The notes under the pieces are model-generated. The model ran no database searches, was not told the origin of the DNA, and was given only the letters and a program-made list of their open reading frames with translations. A program made the position numbers and the translations under genes. From Shinella granuli (GTDB taxonomy: Bacteria; Pseudomonadota; Alphaproteobacteria; Rhizobiales; Rhizobiaceae), in contig NZ_SLVX01000027.1 in assembly GCF_004341885.1 (NCBI RefSeq), positions 1 to 55,810 of the forward strand: a DNA stretch of 55,810 bases, given 5' to 3'. Position 1 is the stretch's first letter, and each line of letters opens with the position of its first letter. Of the stretch, positions 24,647 to 35,339 are shown piece after piece.

Positions 24647-27600
24647 GTGGCTATCGCGCATTTCTCAGCCAGCATCATCAGCCGCGGCGATGGCCGTAGC
24701 GCGGTGCTGTCGGCGGCCTACCGCCATTGCGCAAAGATGGAGTTCGAGCGCGAGGCGAGGACGGTCGACTACACGCGCAAGATCGGACTGCTGCACGAGG
24801 AGTTTATGGTTCCGGAGGACGCGCCGGACTGGCTTCGCCAGATGATTGCCGATCGTTCGGTGGCGGAAGCGTCCCAGGATTTCTGGAACAAGGTCGAGGC
24901 GTTCGAGAAGCGCTCCGATGCCCAGCTCGCCAAGGACATCAATTTTTCCCTGCCGCTGGAATTGACGCCCGAGCAGAACATCGCCTTCGTGCGCGACTTC
25001 CTCGCAACCGAGATCCTTTCGCGGGGGATGGTGGCGGATTGGGTCTATCACGACAATCCTGGCAATCCGCATGTGCATCTGATGATGACCTTGCGGCCGC
25101 TGACCGAAGACGGCTTCGGCGCAAAGAAGGTCGCGGTGCTTGGTGAGGATGGCCAGCCAGTCAGAACCAAAGCCGGCAAGATCCTCTACGAGCTTTGGGC
25201 GGGGGGGACGGATGACTTCAACGCCGTTCGCGATGCCTGGTTCGTCCGGCTCAACCATCATCTGGCGCTGAACGGGATCGCGTTGCGCGTCGATGGACGC
25301 TCTTACGAAAAGCAGGGTATCGCGCTCATGCCGACCATTCATCTCGGAGTTGGCGCCAAGGCGATGGACCGCAAGGCGCAGGCGCTCGGTGAGCGGCTGG
25401 AGTTGGAGCGGCTCGAGATCTTTGAGGCGCGCCGCGCCGAAAATGCCCGGCGCATTGCGCAGTATCCTGAACTGGTCCTGGATCTGATCAGCCGCGAGAA
25501 GAGCGTCTTCAACGAGCGCGATGTCGCCAAGGTGCTGCATCGCTATGTCGACGATGCAGGTCTGTTCCAGAACCTGCTGGCCCGCGTCCTGCAGAGTCCC
25601 GAGATCCTGCGGCTGCAGCGCGAGCAGGTCTCGCTGGCGACCGGCAGAAGGGAGCCGGCAAAGCTGACAACGCAGGAACTGATCCGGATTGAGGCAGGGA
25701 TGGCGTCGCGGGCGATCTGGCTGTCTCGCCGCTCATCGCATGGCGTCAGCAGCACTGTCCTGGAACGTAGCTTCGCGCGCCATGAGCACCTGTCGGCCGA
25801 GCAGCGCGCCGCCATCGAGCGTGTTGCCGGCAATGCGCGCATCGCCGCCATTGTCGGGCGTGCCGGTGCCGGCAAGACCACGATGATGAAAGCTGCACGC
25901 GAGGCATGGGAATCTGGCGGCTATCGTGTTGTCGGCGGCACGTTGGCGGGCAAGGCGGCCGAGGGCCTGGAGAAGGAAGCGGGCATTACGTCTCGGACGC
26001 TGTCGTCATGGGAGTTGCGCTGGCGACAAGACCGGGACCGCCTCGACGAGAAAACCATCTTCGTTCTCGATGAAGCCGGCATGGTGTCGTCGCGGCAGAT
26101 GGCGCTCTTCGTCGAGGCCGTCTCCAAGGCCGGCGCCAAGCTCGTCTTAGTCGGTGATCCCGATCAGCTCCAGCCGATCGAGGCGGGTGCGGCGTTCCGG
26201 GCGATTACGGAGCGTATCGGCTATGCCGAACTCGGGCTCATCTACCGCCAGCGTGAGATCTGGATGCGGCAGGCATCGTCCGATCTTGCCGGTGGCCGGA
26301 TCGGTGCGGCACTTGCTGCCTATGATGATGCCGGCATGGTCAGAACCGAATGGAGCCGGGAAGAGGCCATCGCCTCGCTGATCAGCGACTGGAACCGCGA
26401 TTACGATCCGACGAGGACCGCTCTGATCCTGGCGCATCGCCGTGCCGATGTGCGCATGCTCAACGAACGCGCTCGCGACAAACTCGTCGAACGCGGTATC
26501 GTCGGTGAAGGTTTTGCTTTTCGTACCGAGGATGGAAGCCGCAACTTTGCCGCTGGCGACCAGATTGTGTTCCTCAAGAACGAAGGGTCGCTCGGCGTCA
26601 AGAACGGCATGCTGGCCAGGGTTGTCAATGCCTCCGCCGGGCGCATCGTGGCGGCGATCGGTGAGGGTGACGATTGCCGTGAGGTCGTGGTCGAACAGCG
26701 CTTCTACGCCAATGTCGATCACGGTTACGCGACGACGGTGCACAAAAGCCAGGGCGCTACGGTCGATAGCGTAAAGGTGCTAGCCTCACGAACGCTCGAT
26801 CGTCACTTGACCTATGTTGCGCTCACCCGCCATCGCGATGATGCCCAGCTCTATGTAGGCCTCAGTGAGTACACGCAGCGCGGCGGCATTCTCGTCGATC
26901 ATGGTGTCGCGCCCTATGAGGACAAGCCGGACAACCGCAACAGCTATTTCGTGACGCTGGAAGCCAGCGACGGCCGGCAGAACACAATCTGGGGCGTCGA
27001 TCTCGAACGCGCCATGAAGGAGGCAGCACCAGAGATCGGCGATCGGATCGGCCTTGAACATAAGGGCTCCCAGCCGGTCGTGCTTCCGAACGGCCAAACC
27101 GTTGAGCGCTATGCCTGGAAGGTGGTCGATGTACGGGCACACGTCTTGGAACGGCTTGTCGAACGCCTGTCGCGTGACGCGTCGAAGGAAACCACGCTCG
27201 ATTATGCAGGCGCATCCGCCTATCGCGCCGCCCTGCGCTTTGCCGAAAACCGCGGGCTCAACCTCATAAATGTAGCGCGCACCATCGTCCGCGACCGGCT
27301 CAACTGGACCGTGGGGCAAAAGCAGCGCCTTGCCAATCTCGGTTCCCGCCTGGTCGCTCTGGCGGGCCGACTGGGACTCGTATCCGGCTCTGCACGGCGA
27401 ACGCCTTCCAGCCAGATCAACGAGATCGAACCCATGGTTGCCGGCATCACCATCTTCCCCAAATCGGTCGAACAGGCCGCCGAGAACAAGCTTGCGGCCG
27501 ACCCGACGCTGAAGGCGCAGTGGGAGGACGTCTCGACGCGCTTCCGCCTGGTCTATGCGCAGCCGGAAGCGGCTTTCAGCGCCATCAATGTCGACGCCAT

Positions 27601-28225
27601 GCTCAAGGATCCGGCGCTGGCCAAAGCCACAGTCGAAAAAATTGTCGCTGACCCGGAAGGCTTCGGGGCCCTCAAGGGTAAGACTGGCCTGCTCGCCAGC
27701 CGCACCGATAAGCAGGATCGCGAAACCGCGAGACTCAATGCGCCGGCATTGGCCCGCAACCTCGAGAATTACATGCGCCAGCGTGCTGAGGCCGAGCGCA
27801 AGCATGAGGCCGAAGAGCGTGCCCGTCGCCTTAAGGTTTCGGTCGACATCCCCGCGCTCTCCGATCATGCCAAACAGGTGCTCGAGCGCGTGCGTGACGC
27901 CATCGACCGCAATGACCTGCCCGCCGCGCTCGGCTTCGCTCTTGCCGACAGGATAGCGAAGGCGGAGATCGACACGTTTAACAAGGCGGTGTCCGAGCGG
28001 TTCGGCGAGCGCAGTCTGCTCTCCCATGCGGCGAAAGATGCGAGCGGTTCCCCATTTGAAAAGCAGGCATTTGGCATGTCGCCGGGCGAGCGCCAAAAGC
28101 TGGCGACGGCGTGGCCGATGATGCGGGCCGGACAGCAGCTCGCCGCGCACGAGCGCACGGTGCAGGCATTGAAGGAAACCGAGGCGCTTCGCCAGTCCCA
28201 GCGCCAGTCGCAGGTGCTGAAATGA
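24647..28225 (+). CDS. traA: Conjugative relaxase-helicase TraA
   Basis: 1192 residues from a GTG at 24647 ([14 protein letters not shown]), the usual TraA beginning. The MobA/MobQ-type relaxase domain has an early Tyr in AAYRHCAKM (near 25) and the metal-binding [12 protein letters not shown] (His 142 and 144). A RecD-like helicase follows with [11 protein letters not shown] (near 402), [18 protein letters not shown] and, near 700, [13 protein letters not shown] and [10 protein letters not shown] charged C-terminal region follows, probably the transport signal. It nicks oriT and unwinds the transferred strand. Confidence 0.95.
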   Translation: MAIAHFSASIISRGDGRSAVLSAAYRHCAKMEFEREARTVDYTRKIGLLHEEFMVPEDAPDWLRQMIADRSVAEASQDFWNKVEAFEKRSDAQLAKDINFSLPLELTPEQNIAFVRDFLATEILSRGMVADWVYHDNPGNPHVHLMMTLRPLTEDGFGAKKVAVLGEDGQPVRTKAGKILYELWAGGTDDFNAVRDAWFVRLNHHLALNGIALRVDGRSYEKQGIALMPTIHLGVGAKAMDRKAQALGERLELERLEIFEARRAENARRIAQYPELVLDLISREKSVFNERDVAKVLHRYVDDAGLFQNLLARVLQSPEILRLQREQVSLATGRREPAKLTTQELIRIEAGMASRAIWLSRRSSHGVSSTVLERSFARHEHLSAEQRAAIERVAGNARIAAIVGRAGAGKTTMMKAAREAWESGGYRVVGGTLAGKAAEGLEKEAGITSRTLSSWELRWRQDRDRLDEKTIFVLDEAGMVSSRQMALFVEAVSKAGAKLVLVGDPDQLQPIEAGAAFRAITERIGYAELGLIYRQREIWMRQASSDLAGGRIGAALAAYDDAGMVRTEWSREEAIASLISDWNRDYDPTRTALILAHRRADVRMLNERARDKLVERGIVGEGFAFRTEDGSRNFAAGDQIVFLKNEGSLGVKNGMLARVVNASAGRIVAAIGEGDDCREVVVEQRFYANVDHGYATTVHKSQGATVDSVKVLASRTLDRHLTYVALTRHRDDAQLYVGLSEYTQRGGILVDHGVAPYEDKPDNRNSYFVTLEASDGRQNTIWGVDLERAMKEAAPEIGDRIGLEHKGSQPVVLPNGQTVERYAWKVVDVRAHVLERLVERLSRDASKETTLDYAGASAYRAALRFAENRGLNLINVARTIVRDRLNWTVGQKQRLANLGSRLVALAGRLGLVSGSARRTPSSQINEIEPMVAGITIFPKSVEQAAENKLAADPTLKAQWEDVSTRFRLVYAQPEAAFSAINVDAMLKDPALAKATVEKIVADPEGFGALKGKTGLLASRTDKQDRETARLNAPALARNLENYMRQRAEAERKHEAEERARRLKVSVDIPALSDHAKQVLERVRDAIDRNDLPAALGFALADRIAKAEIDTFNKAVSERFGERSLLSHAAKDASGSPFEKQAFGMSPGERQKLATAWPMMRAGQQLAAHERTVQALKETEALRQSQRQSQVLK

Positions 28226-28755
28226 CGATAAGCTGGCGACGCGTCATTATCGTTGCATCGATCGTCGCTCTGCCGACCGTGATGCTCGCTGCCTCCTATG
28301 GCGCTGGGATTCGTCTCAATCTGACACCCAGCTATCCGCTCGGACTCTGGCGGATCGAGGCGCTGGTCCGGCCGGTGGTTGTTGGCGATCTGGTCTTCGT
28401 CTGCCCGCCTGAAACGGCCGCCTTCGCGCTTGGTCTCGAGCGCGGATACGTCCGGCGCGGCCTTTGTCCGGACTGGTTGAGCCCGCTCATCAAAACTGTG
28501 GTCGCGCTGCCTGGCCAGCACATCGAGATAGATGATGTCGTCATGATCGACGGTCGGGAGCTGCCGCAGTCGGTTGTTCGCACTGTCGATGCAGATGGCA
28601 GAGCGCTTCCATCCCATCCCGGCGGCAGTGTGCCGACGGACCACCTCTTTCTTCATTCCAGCTTTGCAGGTTCATATGACTCGAGATATTTCGGGCCAAT
28701 CCCCGCTTCGGGCGTTCTTGGTCTCGCTCGTCCGATCCTCACGGTCGTGCCCTGA
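28222..28755 (+). CDS. traF: Conjugal transfer protease TraF (signal peptidase S26 family)
   Basis: 177 residues; the ATG overlaps the traA stop. After one membrane helix (residues 8-28) come [11 protein letters not shown] with the catalytic Ser 37 and [11 protein letters not shown] with the catalytic Lys 91, in the S26 order. TraF matures and cyclises the TrbC pilin. The gene order traA-traF-traB-traH is conserved. Confidence 0.92.
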   Translation: MTISWRRVIIVASIVALPTVMLAASYGAGIRLNLTPSYPLGLWRIEALVRPVVVGDLVFVCPPETAAFALGLERGYVRRGLCPDWLSPLIKTVVALPGQHIEIDDVVMIDGRELPQSVVRTVDADGRALPSHPGGSVPTDHLFLHSSFAGSYDSRYFGPIPASGVLGLARPILTVVP

Positions 28756-29911
28756 CAGTGTAAAGTCGGTAATTCTCACTGTCGCCGCCATCGCCATCGG
28801 CATTATCGGCTGGAGTGGCAATCCCTTCCTTCTTCCGGTTGCCATGCTGTTCCCGGCCCTCTGGGCGATGGCGCCGGCGCGGACAGGCGCGGCGCTGGTC
28901 GCGGCCGGATGTTTTCTCGCCGCCTCACACGGGCTGCCGCAAGGGGTCGTCAACTTTTATGGCGGCGGCATTGGAGCGGGACTTACGCTCTGGGTTGCTG
29001 CGTCGGCTGGCTTTGTGCTCGTTCACACCGTGCTCTGGACCGCATGTCCGGGATGGGGCCGCGTACTGCGCTATGGCATTGCAGCGGTGCTGATGAGCGT
29101 CCCGCCTTTCGGTATCGTTGGATGGGCGCATCCGATCACTGGCGCTGGCATGGTGTTCTCCGGTTGGGGCTGGCTAGGTCTGGGGGCCGCCATGATGGGC
29201 CTTCTGGCGATGACGACGAGAATCTGGCCAATCGTGACGCTCGCCATGGCAGGGTTATGCCTGTGGTCCGCAGCGACGTGGGCGCCTCCCGACGTTCCTG
29301 AAGGCTGGGTCGTTGTCGATACCCGGTTTCGCGGTGAGAATGGACGATACGCCGACTATGCGCAGCAGATCGCAACCATTGCTCTTGTCATGGAAGCAGC
29401 CGACGATGGCGCCAAGGTGGTCGTGTTGCCGGAGAGCGCAGCAGGCATCTGGACGCCGACAACAGCTCATCTCTGGAGCAAAGCGCTCGAGGGCGCGGGC
29501 CTGACCGTCATAGCCGGCGCGATCATCGTTGACCCAAACGGTTACGACAATGTCATGGTTGAAATTTCCGAAGAGGGGTCTCGGATCCTCTACCGCGAGC
29601 GGATGCCGGTGCCGGTGTCGATGTGGCAGCCCTGGCGTGCGCTTATCGGTGAGCCGGCAGGGGCGCGAGCGCATTTCTTCGATAACCCGGCTGTCGAAAT
29701 CGATGGCGTCAGGGTCGCGCCGCTGATCTGCTACGAGCAACTCATCATCTGGCCGATCCTGCAATCCGCCTTGCACAACCCGGACGTCATTATCGCAACG
29801 GGCAATGGCTGGTGGACCGGGAACACCAATATCGTCGCCATCCAGCGCGCAAGTGCGAACGCTTGGGCGCGATTGTTTTCGCTTCCGCTCATCGTCTCGT
29901 TCAACACCTGA
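28676..29911 (+). CDS. traB: Conjugal transfer protein TraB (nitrilase-fold membrane protein)
   Basis: 411 residues from the ATG at 28676, overlapping traF by 80 bases; no good start lies after the traF stop. Five or six membrane helices in the first half are followed by a carbon-nitrogen hydrolase fold. Its expected catalytic positions are the Glu of VVLPESAAG, a Lys/Arg region at YRERMPVP and the Cys of APLICYEQL. It resembles apolipoprotein N-acyltransferase. TraB raises conjugation frequency, but its chemistry is not established. Confidence 0.85.
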   Translation: MTRDISGQSPLRAFLVSLVRSSRSCPDSVKSVILTVAAIAIGIIGWSGNPFLLPVAMLFPALWAMAPARTGAALVAAGCFLAASHGLPQGVVNFYGGGIGAGLTLWVAASAGFVLVHTVLWTACPGWGRVLRYGIAAVLMSVPPFGIVGWAHPITGAGMVFSGWGWLGLGAAMMGLLAMTTRIWPIVTLAMAGLCLWSAATWAPPDVPEGWVVVDTRFRGENGRYADYAQQIATIALVMEAADDGAKVVVLPESAAGIWTPTTAHLWSKALEGAGLTVIAGAIIVDPNGYDNVMVEISEEGSRILYRERMPVPVSMWQPWRALIGEPAGARAHFFDNPAVEIDGVRVAPLICYEQLIIWPILQSALHNPDVIIATGNGWWTGNTNIVAIQRASANAWARLFSLPLIVSFNT

Positions 29912-29925
29912 AAGAAAGGCTTGCC

Positions 29926-30528
29926 ATGATCGACGCCGCACTGATCCATCAATGTGCTGATCCGCAAATCGAAATCGCAATTGTCGAGCGCTTTATTGCC
30001 GAGGCGGGATCGGACAATCCCCTGTCCGTAACCATCACGTCCGGCGACAGGATTATTCTGCCACAGGTGCCGCAAAACGCGGATGATGCAGTAAGACTGA
30101 TCCGGCGTTTCGCTGGTCAGGCTACGGTGCGTGTCGGCCTTACCCAATATCCGGCGGGCTACGGCGTTTCGGATGCCGCGCAAATTTCGGTGGACCTCGT
30201 TGATGCCTGCCAAAACATCCGCATGGGTTCGGCGCTGTTTGGAAAGGTCTATCGCATTGTTGCCCATGCGCGGGGCGAAGCCGGCTCGAGCGTGTTTCGT
30301 GAAGCCCTCAACGCCTGGCGTTCGGGAATGTTTCAGGACGACTATGTATTTGGTCTAGCAGATCCCGGTCCACTTTCTGGAGAAGAGAATGTCTCGATGT
30401 ATCCGCCAGAAGCGATTGTGGATGCAGAACCCGACAGCACGACACTGGCGCCCGAACAGAACCACGATCCACATGCCGCCGGAATACGCGTCGATCTCTC
30501 CCCGCTTAAAGACCAGGGCGAACCATGA
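29926..30528 (+). CDS. traH: Conjugal transfer protein TraH
   Basis: 200 residues, starting MIDAALIHQCADP, 14 bases after traB with AAAGAAAGG upstream. TRVGLTQ-like (VRVGLTQYPAGYGV) and DLVDACQNIRMGSALFGKV segments are the TraH hallmarks. The C-terminal 50 residues are low-complexity and acidic. Its function is not known beyond being the last gene of the traAFBH operon. Confidence 0.88.
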   Translation: MIDAALIHQCADPQIEIAIVERFIAEAGSDNPLSVTITSGDRIILPQVPQNADDAVRLIRRFAGQATVRVGLTQYPAGYGVSDAAQISVDLVDACQNIRMGSALFGKVYRIVAHARGEAGSSVFREALNAWRSGMFQDDYVFGLADPGPLSGEENVSMYPPEAIVDAEPDSTTLAPEQNHDPHAAGIRVDLSPLKDQGEP

Positions 30529-30763
30529 ATTGCAGGATGTTGCGCTGCAGTTTCAAGCACTTAGTCATTGTGAACGAACAGCCGGTAACGCCGATGTGAC
30601 CTGGAACAGTCGATTTGTCGCGGATGCAGATTGAGTTCCTGAGGTTTCAAAACCAGAATGGCTAAAGAAATTCACCGCTTAAAGGCGCCGCGAAGTCTGG
30701 AACAGGAGGTAACCCCAAAGGAATTCGATAATCGCGGCAAAGCTATGTCGTGAGGAGGACGAA

Positions 30764-31501
30764 ATGCATCCTGCAAGGCGAACAAACCCGTTGTCGGACC
30801 AGATCTCTGGCTTGCTTGAAGCGCTGGAACTCAACCGCGACGAACGTGCCGTACGTGCCGCGTTGCATAAGTTTACGGTCGCCGCGGGGTTGCAACGTTT
30901 TGCCTATGTCGGGGTAAGCAGCGATGGCGCTCGTACTCTCACCGATCTGCCGCAAGTGTGGGAAGACTATTATCTCGACGCGCAGCTGTCGGTCGTCGAT
31001 CCGGTTGTAAAACAGGCCCGCAAGGCGGCCACGCCGTTCTGGTGGTCTTTGGCGCGAATGGATTTGACTGAACCTGTGGCTCGAAAATATCGCGACGAGA
31101 TCGGTGATTTCGGCGTCGTGTCCGGCATGACCATTCCAATGCGCGCCGGGTTTGGGAGAACGGCGATGCTGACGTTCATGTCCGAATCCGACATGGACGC
31201 ACCCTATAATATTTCCGCGCTTAAATCTGCTGTGGCTGCCGTCGCCTACACCCACATGCATGTATCCAATGCGGATTTTGCGGCACGACAGATGCTTTCC
31301 AATCCACTTACCCCCAGAGAACTTGACTGTGTCATGTGGACGTCGCTGGGTAAGACAAAAGCCGAGATCGCCCAGATGCATGGAATCTCGGAAAAGACAG
31401 TCCGCTTTCACATCGATAATGCCCAAGCCAAGCTGAAGGCCACCAATGGGCCTCATATGGTACGAATTGCACTCGATCGCGGGCTCATTTCTCGTCGGTA
31501 G
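30764..31501 (+). CDS. traR: LuxR-family quorum-sensing activator, TraR-like
   Basis: 245 residues with a strong GAGGAGG site. The autoinducer-binding domain keeps the AHL pocket residues (VWEDYYLD, VVDPVV, FWWSL, DFGVVSGMTIP), matching Trp57, Tyr61, Asp70 and Trp85 of Agrobacterium TraR. The DNA-binding domain (LTPRELDCVMWTSLGKTKAEIA, then SEKTVRFHIDNAQAKL) is closer to standard LuxR than to TraR, which suggests a different operator. Its last 17 bases overlap traM convergently. No traI synthase gene is in the window. Confidence 0.88.
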   Translation: MHPARRTNPLSDQISGLLEALELNRDERAVRAALHKFTVAAGLQRFAYVGVSSDGARTLTDLPQVWEDYYLDAQLSVVDPVVKQARKAATPFWWSLARMDLTEPVARKYRDEIGDFGVVSGMTIPMRAGFGRTAMLTFMSESDMDAPYNISALKSAVAAVAYTHMHVSNADFAARQMLSNPLTPRELDCVMWTSLGKTKAEIAQMHGISEKTVRFHIDNAQAKLKATNGPHMVRIALDRGLISRR

Positions 31502-31820
31502 GGCCTTTCTGATCGATAGTCGGGATATAGCCGAGTCGGTCTGTCAGGGATGCGACGAGGCTCATCTGGGCCTGATGGTTTTTCAGGGCATTTAGGTAGG
31601 TGCGCTCGAGCTTTTGCAGTTCGTGACGATCAGTGGCGGGAGCGGACTTTGCTTGCTCCCATTGCTGATGGGCCTCCTCCGCGCATTGCAACAGGTAGCG
31701 GTATTCTTTGATTGCCTCGACCGCAAGGGTCAAAAGCTGATCGTCATCGAGGGGATCGATCAACGGGTCGAGTTTCCCCGACAGATCGGCAATCTGGTTC
31801 TTAAGCGAAGGGTCCCGCAT
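31485..31820 (-). CDS. traM: TraR antiactivator TraM
   Basis: 111 residues from the ATG at 31820 (MRDPSLKNQIADLSGKL); the longer open frame upstream has no coding character. The region LTLAVEAIKEYRYLLQCAEE and the C-terminal HQAQMSLVASLTDRLGYIP match TraM, which binds TraR and blocks DNA binding until the signal is abundant. It converges on traR with a 17-base overlap, so antisense interference between the two is possible. Confidence 0.88.
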   Translation of the reverse strand: MRDPSLKNQIADLSGKLDPLIDPLDDDQLLTLAVEAIKEYRYLLQCAEEAHQQWEQAKSAPATDRHELQKLERTYLNALKNHQAQMSLVASLTDRLGYIPTIDQKGPTDEK

Positions 31821-32645
31821 TGTCAGTCGACCTTTAGGCAGGTGAATTGCGGTACGCCCCCGCAATCGATAATCCTGTGAACCCAAGCCGGGGTTTCGAA
31901 ACTGCGTCCACCGCAGCCCTGTGACCTTTAGCACCGAGGCACCTGGACATACGTCGCAGGACCCCGGCCAATGGCCATAGGATCGCGGTGCCGTAACGGC
32001 CGGCACCAACCGGTGGACAGGGGTTTCGAAGCCCCAAAGCGGCGCGTACCGCCTCAAGGAAACAATATGAAACAAAACGTTAAAGTTCCAGCGTGAATGA
32101 GCATCAGCTGAATATTTCGTACAAGCGCGATTACAACGAAGACGAGAGTTGGGAATTCTACCCGTGCCCCTGAATCGTTCGATTGCCGTCAACGTACACG
32201 TGCGCGTACGCGCCGAACGGTAAGGGGGACTGGTTAGGTAGACCATCGCAAATCAGATAGGATCCCTGGACGCGATGCCATCGGATCCGACGCAATTCCT
32301 GGCTAGAAACCTTGCTGTCTTTCATCAGCGATAGCTCACCGGTCGAAGCGTCCCATCAGGCTCCACCAGATTCGTTTCCATGTGAGGCACAATGTCGGTG
32401 TTGTGTGCCGAGGCACAGCTCCAAGTGGAAGAACAACTCAGTGGCACGTCATTGCGGTGCGATCCCGAGTCAGAAAGGCAGCAACGGGGTGGAATCCTGA
32501 CGATCCGGTTCTGGAAACGATGAGAGATAAGCGGACATTCGGCACCCTCCCACATTTCTTAACAATCGTCCGGAACGGCAGAAACATTCCCCTCCTATGT
32601 TGGCTCCATCGCGGCAATAAGGCCGCATGAAGAAGGAGCTTCATC
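31821..32645. other. 825-bp region without a convincing gene
   Basis: No open frame here shows coding character or recognisable homology. Visible structure: the motif GGGGTTTCGAA occurs at 31890 and again at 32020, where it extends to the near-palindrome GGGGTTTCGAAGCCCC (32020-32035). A hairpin GCGGC-AATAAG-GCCGC (32612-32627) and GAAGGAG precede the Spy-like gene. It is the left border of the cargo inserted between traM and trbI. Confidence 0.5.
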
Positions 32646-33170
32646 ATGGAACAGGACAGGCAGGACACCACGGTCAACACCGCTTCCCCGAATGGGGGCA
32701 AGCGCCGCTCAAGATGGATCGTCGCCGGCGGTGTCGCCGTTCTGGCGCTCGCAGGAATCGGCGCAGCAGGCGCGATGGGCGGCGGCGGCATGGGCCATCA
32801 TGTGATGGAGGTCGGCATGAAGCATGGCGGTCATTTCGCCGGACGCGGGATCGACCGGGTGCTTGGTTCGGTGGACGCGACTGCCGAACAGGAAGAGCGC
32901 ATCTGGGCGATCATCGATGGCGCCCACGCCGAACTGCGGCCGATGATGCGCGAATTCCGCGACGCGCGCGGCGAGGTGATGGAACTGATGACAGCTCCCA
33001 CGATCGACCGCGCCGCCGCCGAAACCCTGCGGGCCGAGCACATCGCCGCCATCGACGAGGCATCGAAGAAGATGACCGCCGCCGCCCTCGACGCCGCCGA
33101 GGTGCTGACCCCGGAGCAACGCGCCACGCTGGTCGAGAAAATGGAGGAGCGCAGAGGGTCGCGTTGGTGA
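32646..33170 (+). CDS. Spy/CpxP-like periplasmic stress protein
   Basis: 174 residues. A basic N-terminus, a membrane helix (IVAGGVAVLALAGIGAAGAM, about 24-43) and a Gly/His/Met-rich stretch (GGGGMGHHVMEVGMKHGG) precede a helical domain with the Spy/CpxP pattern, ending LTPEQRATLVEKMEERR (the LTxxQ motif). Such proteins sense or buffer periplasmic misfolding or metals; the His/Met segment suggests metal contact. It is followed by a response regulator and kinase, as CpxP is linked to CpxRA. Confidence 0.8.
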   Translation: MEQDRQDTTVNTASPNGGKRRSRWIVAGGVAVLALAGIGAAGAMGGGGMGHHVMEVGMKHGGHFAGRGIDRVLGSVDATAEQEERIWAIIDGAHAELRPMMREFRDARGEVMELMTAPTIDRAAAETLRAEHIAAIDEASKKMTAAALDAAEVLTPEQRATLVEKMEERRGSRW

Positions 33171-33206
33171 TAGGATTTCGCTCCTGACACCGACGGGGCG
33201 CAAGGC

Positions 33207-33902
33207 ATGGCGGAACAGATACTTATCGTCGATGACGACACGCGGCTTTCCGCCATGCTCAGCGACTATCTTTCCGGAAGCGGCTATGCGACGCGCACGG
33301 CCGCTTCCGCGCTTGCAGGCCTCGACGAGATCAGGCGAAACCCGCCGGATGCCGTAATCCTCGACGTGATGCTGCCCGACCTCGACGGCTTCGAGACCTG
33401 CCGCCGCATCCGTGCGACCTCGGATGTACCGATCCTGATGCTGACCGCCAAGGGCGAAGAGACCGACCGCATCGTCGGCCTTGAGCTTGGGGCTGATGAC
33501 TACCTGCCCAAGCCTTTCAACCCGCGCGAACTGCTGGCACGCCTGCGCGCCATCCTGCGTCGGCGCACAGGCGGCAGGAGTGACCACATCATGCGTTTCG
33601 GCAGGCTGGAAATCGATCCCGCCTCACGCGTGGCCAGAGTGGACGGAAGGAACTGCGAGATGACCGGGCACCAGTTCGACATCCTGGTGGCGCTCGCCGA
33701 GAATGCCGGACGCACGATGTCACGCGAGCAGTTGATGGACAGGCTCGGCGGCGAAGGTTCCGACGCTCTCGATCGTTCGATCGATGTCCACATCTCGCGC
33801 ATCCGCGCCGCGATAGAAGACGACCCGAGGCGGCCGCGGCGCATCATCACGGTGCGCGGCGCGGGATATGTGTTCGCCCGCCGCCAGGACGAGGAAGGAT
33901 AG
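33207..33902 (+). CDS. OmpR-family response regulator, CpxR-like
   Basis: 231 residues. The receiver domain has the acidic pair Asp 10-11, the phospho-acceptor Asp 53 (ILDVMLPD) and Lys 102 (LPKPFNP). The C-terminal winged helix covers about 135-228 (EMTGHQFDILVALAENAG, VHISRIRAAIEDD, VRGAGYVF). It is seven bases upstream of its kinase and 37 bases after the Spy-like gene. Confidence 0.92.
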   Translation: MAEQILIVDDDTRLSAMLSDYLSGSGYATRTAASALAGLDEIRRNPPDAVILDVMLPDLDGFETCRRIRATSDVPILMLTAKGEETDRIVGLELGADDYLPKPFNPRELLARLRAILRRRTGGRSDHIMRFGRLEIDPASRVARVDGRNCEMTGHQFDILVALAENAGRTMSREQLMDRLGGEGSDALDRSIDVHISRIRAAIEDDPRRPRRIITVRGAGYVFARRQDEEG

Positions 33903-33908
33903 GAGTTC

Positions 33909-35180
33909 ATGCGCGGCAGCCTCTTCCTGAAGATCTATCTGACTCTGCTTGCGAGCCTCGTGGTGGTGGCGCTGGCGGCCGCAACGCTTGTGTGGCTGTC
34001 ACGCGGGGAGGACGATCGCGGCTGGATGGCGAGGCGCGACGCCTTCATCGCGGCGATGCTTCCCGCCGACGCCGATATCGAGGAAACGCGGCTCGTCCTG
34101 GCGCGGCTTGGGGCAGCCCTTGAGGCTGACATCACGGTCTTCGCCCCCGATGGCGACGTGGTCGCGAGCGTCGGGAATCCTGTCGCTTTCCCTGCGCCGG
34201 GTGAGAGGGAGAATATCCGGAGCGGGGACGATCGCCGCATCTTGTCGGCGCGTCTTCCGGACGGGCGCGTAGTCGTCGCCCGCCTCGGCGACAGCGCCTT
34301 CGGACCTCCCCGCGCCAGGCCGCTTCTATGGCTGGCCCTGATCGCCGCCGCCATTGGCGTTGTCGCCTGGCCAGTGGTGCGACGCCTGACGGGACGGCTT
34401 GAACGCTTGCGGCGGGGGGTCGAGACATGGGGCGATGGCAACCTGGCCCTGCGTGTTCCCGTCGAGGGCAAGGATGAGGTGGCGGCGGTCGCTGCCAGCT
34501 TCAACCAAGCGGCCAGGCGGGTCGAGGAGCTGATTATCGCCCACCGTTCCCTGCTCGCCAACGCCAGCCACGAGTTACGCTCACCGCTCGCGCGCCTGCG
34601 CATGGCGAGCGAGTTGCACGAGGTCGCGCCCAGCGAGGAACGCCGCCACGAGATCACGCGCAACCTCGCCGAGCTGGACGGACTGGTAGAGGAAATACTG
34701 CTGGCGAGTCGGCTCGACCACGTCGAGGAGATCGACCTTGGTGACGAGGTCGATCTCTTGGCACTCGCGGCTGAAGAAGGCGCGCGCCAAGGCATCGAGG
34801 TCAGCGGCGACCCTGCTACCGTCAGGGGCGATGCCCTTCTTCTCGCGCGTCTCGTGCGCAACCTTATGCAAAATGCGCTACGCCACGGCGAACCCCCAGT
34901 CCACGCGGAAATCCGCCGCGACGGCGAGGGGGTGGAAATCGTGGTGCGCGACCACGGACCGGGTATTGCGGAGGCCGAGCGCGAACGGGTGTTTGAGCCC
35001 TTCTATCGCCCGTCCGGCCGCGGCGAGCATGCCGGGGGCTGGGGGCTGGGCCTTGCGCTGGTGCGCCAGATCGCCCGCCACCACGGCGCGAGCGTGCGGC
35101 AGGAAACGCCAGCCGATGGCGGCGCACGGTTCGTCGTCACTTTTCCATCAACGCGCGCGTCAATGCCTCATCGCTCGTGA
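33909..35180 (+). CDS. Sensor histidine kinase, CpxA-like
   Basis: 423 residues, ATG preceded by AGGAG. Membrane helices at about 9-30 and 138-156 bracket a short periplasmic sensor. A HAMP linker follows (to about 210), then the phospho-acceptor His 221 in NASHELRSPLARL, the N box (RLVRNLMQNALRHG), DHGPGIAEAER and a GWGLGLALV ATP lid. It should phosphorylate the adjacent regulator in response to envelope stress or metal. Confidence 0.92.
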   Translation: MRGSLFLKIYLTLLASLVVVALAAATLVWLSRGEDDRGWMARRDAFIAAMLPADADIEETRLVLARLGAALEADITVFAPDGDVVASVGNPVAFPAPGERENIRSGDDRRILSARLPDGRVVVARLGDSAFGPPRARPLLWLALIAAAIGVVAWPVVRRLTGRLERLRRGVETWGDGNLALRVPVEGKDEVAAVAASFNQAARRVEELIIAHRSLLANASHELRSPLARLRMASELHEVAPSEERRHEITRNLAELDGLVEEILLASRLDHVEEIDLGDEVDLLALAAEEGARQGIEVSGDPATVRGDALLLARLVRNLMQNALRHGEPPVHAEIRRDGEGVEIVVRDHGPGIAEAERERVFEPFYRPSGRGEHAGGWGLGLALVRQIARHHGASVRQETPADGGARFVVTFPSTRASMPHRS

Positions 35181-35339
35181 CATGGCTGGAGCCCTGGCTG
35201 TTAAGCGGGTCTGATGCCGCCCAGGCCCAATGGGTGACCGGTCTGATCTACCCTGTTCCCGCCAGCAGCCAGATAGGCTTCCTCGACGATCCGCGCGCAG
35301 ACAGCGAGTTCCTCTTCGTTACGAGGGCCGTAGAGCATT

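Noticed and set aside
26786-28150. 454-codon minus-strand open frame
   Set aside because: It is antisense to the helicase and C-terminal parts of traA and has no motif of its own.
32312-32630. Short plus-strand frames before the Spy-like gene
   Set aside because: They lack start signals and coding character; the stretch is reported as gene-free.
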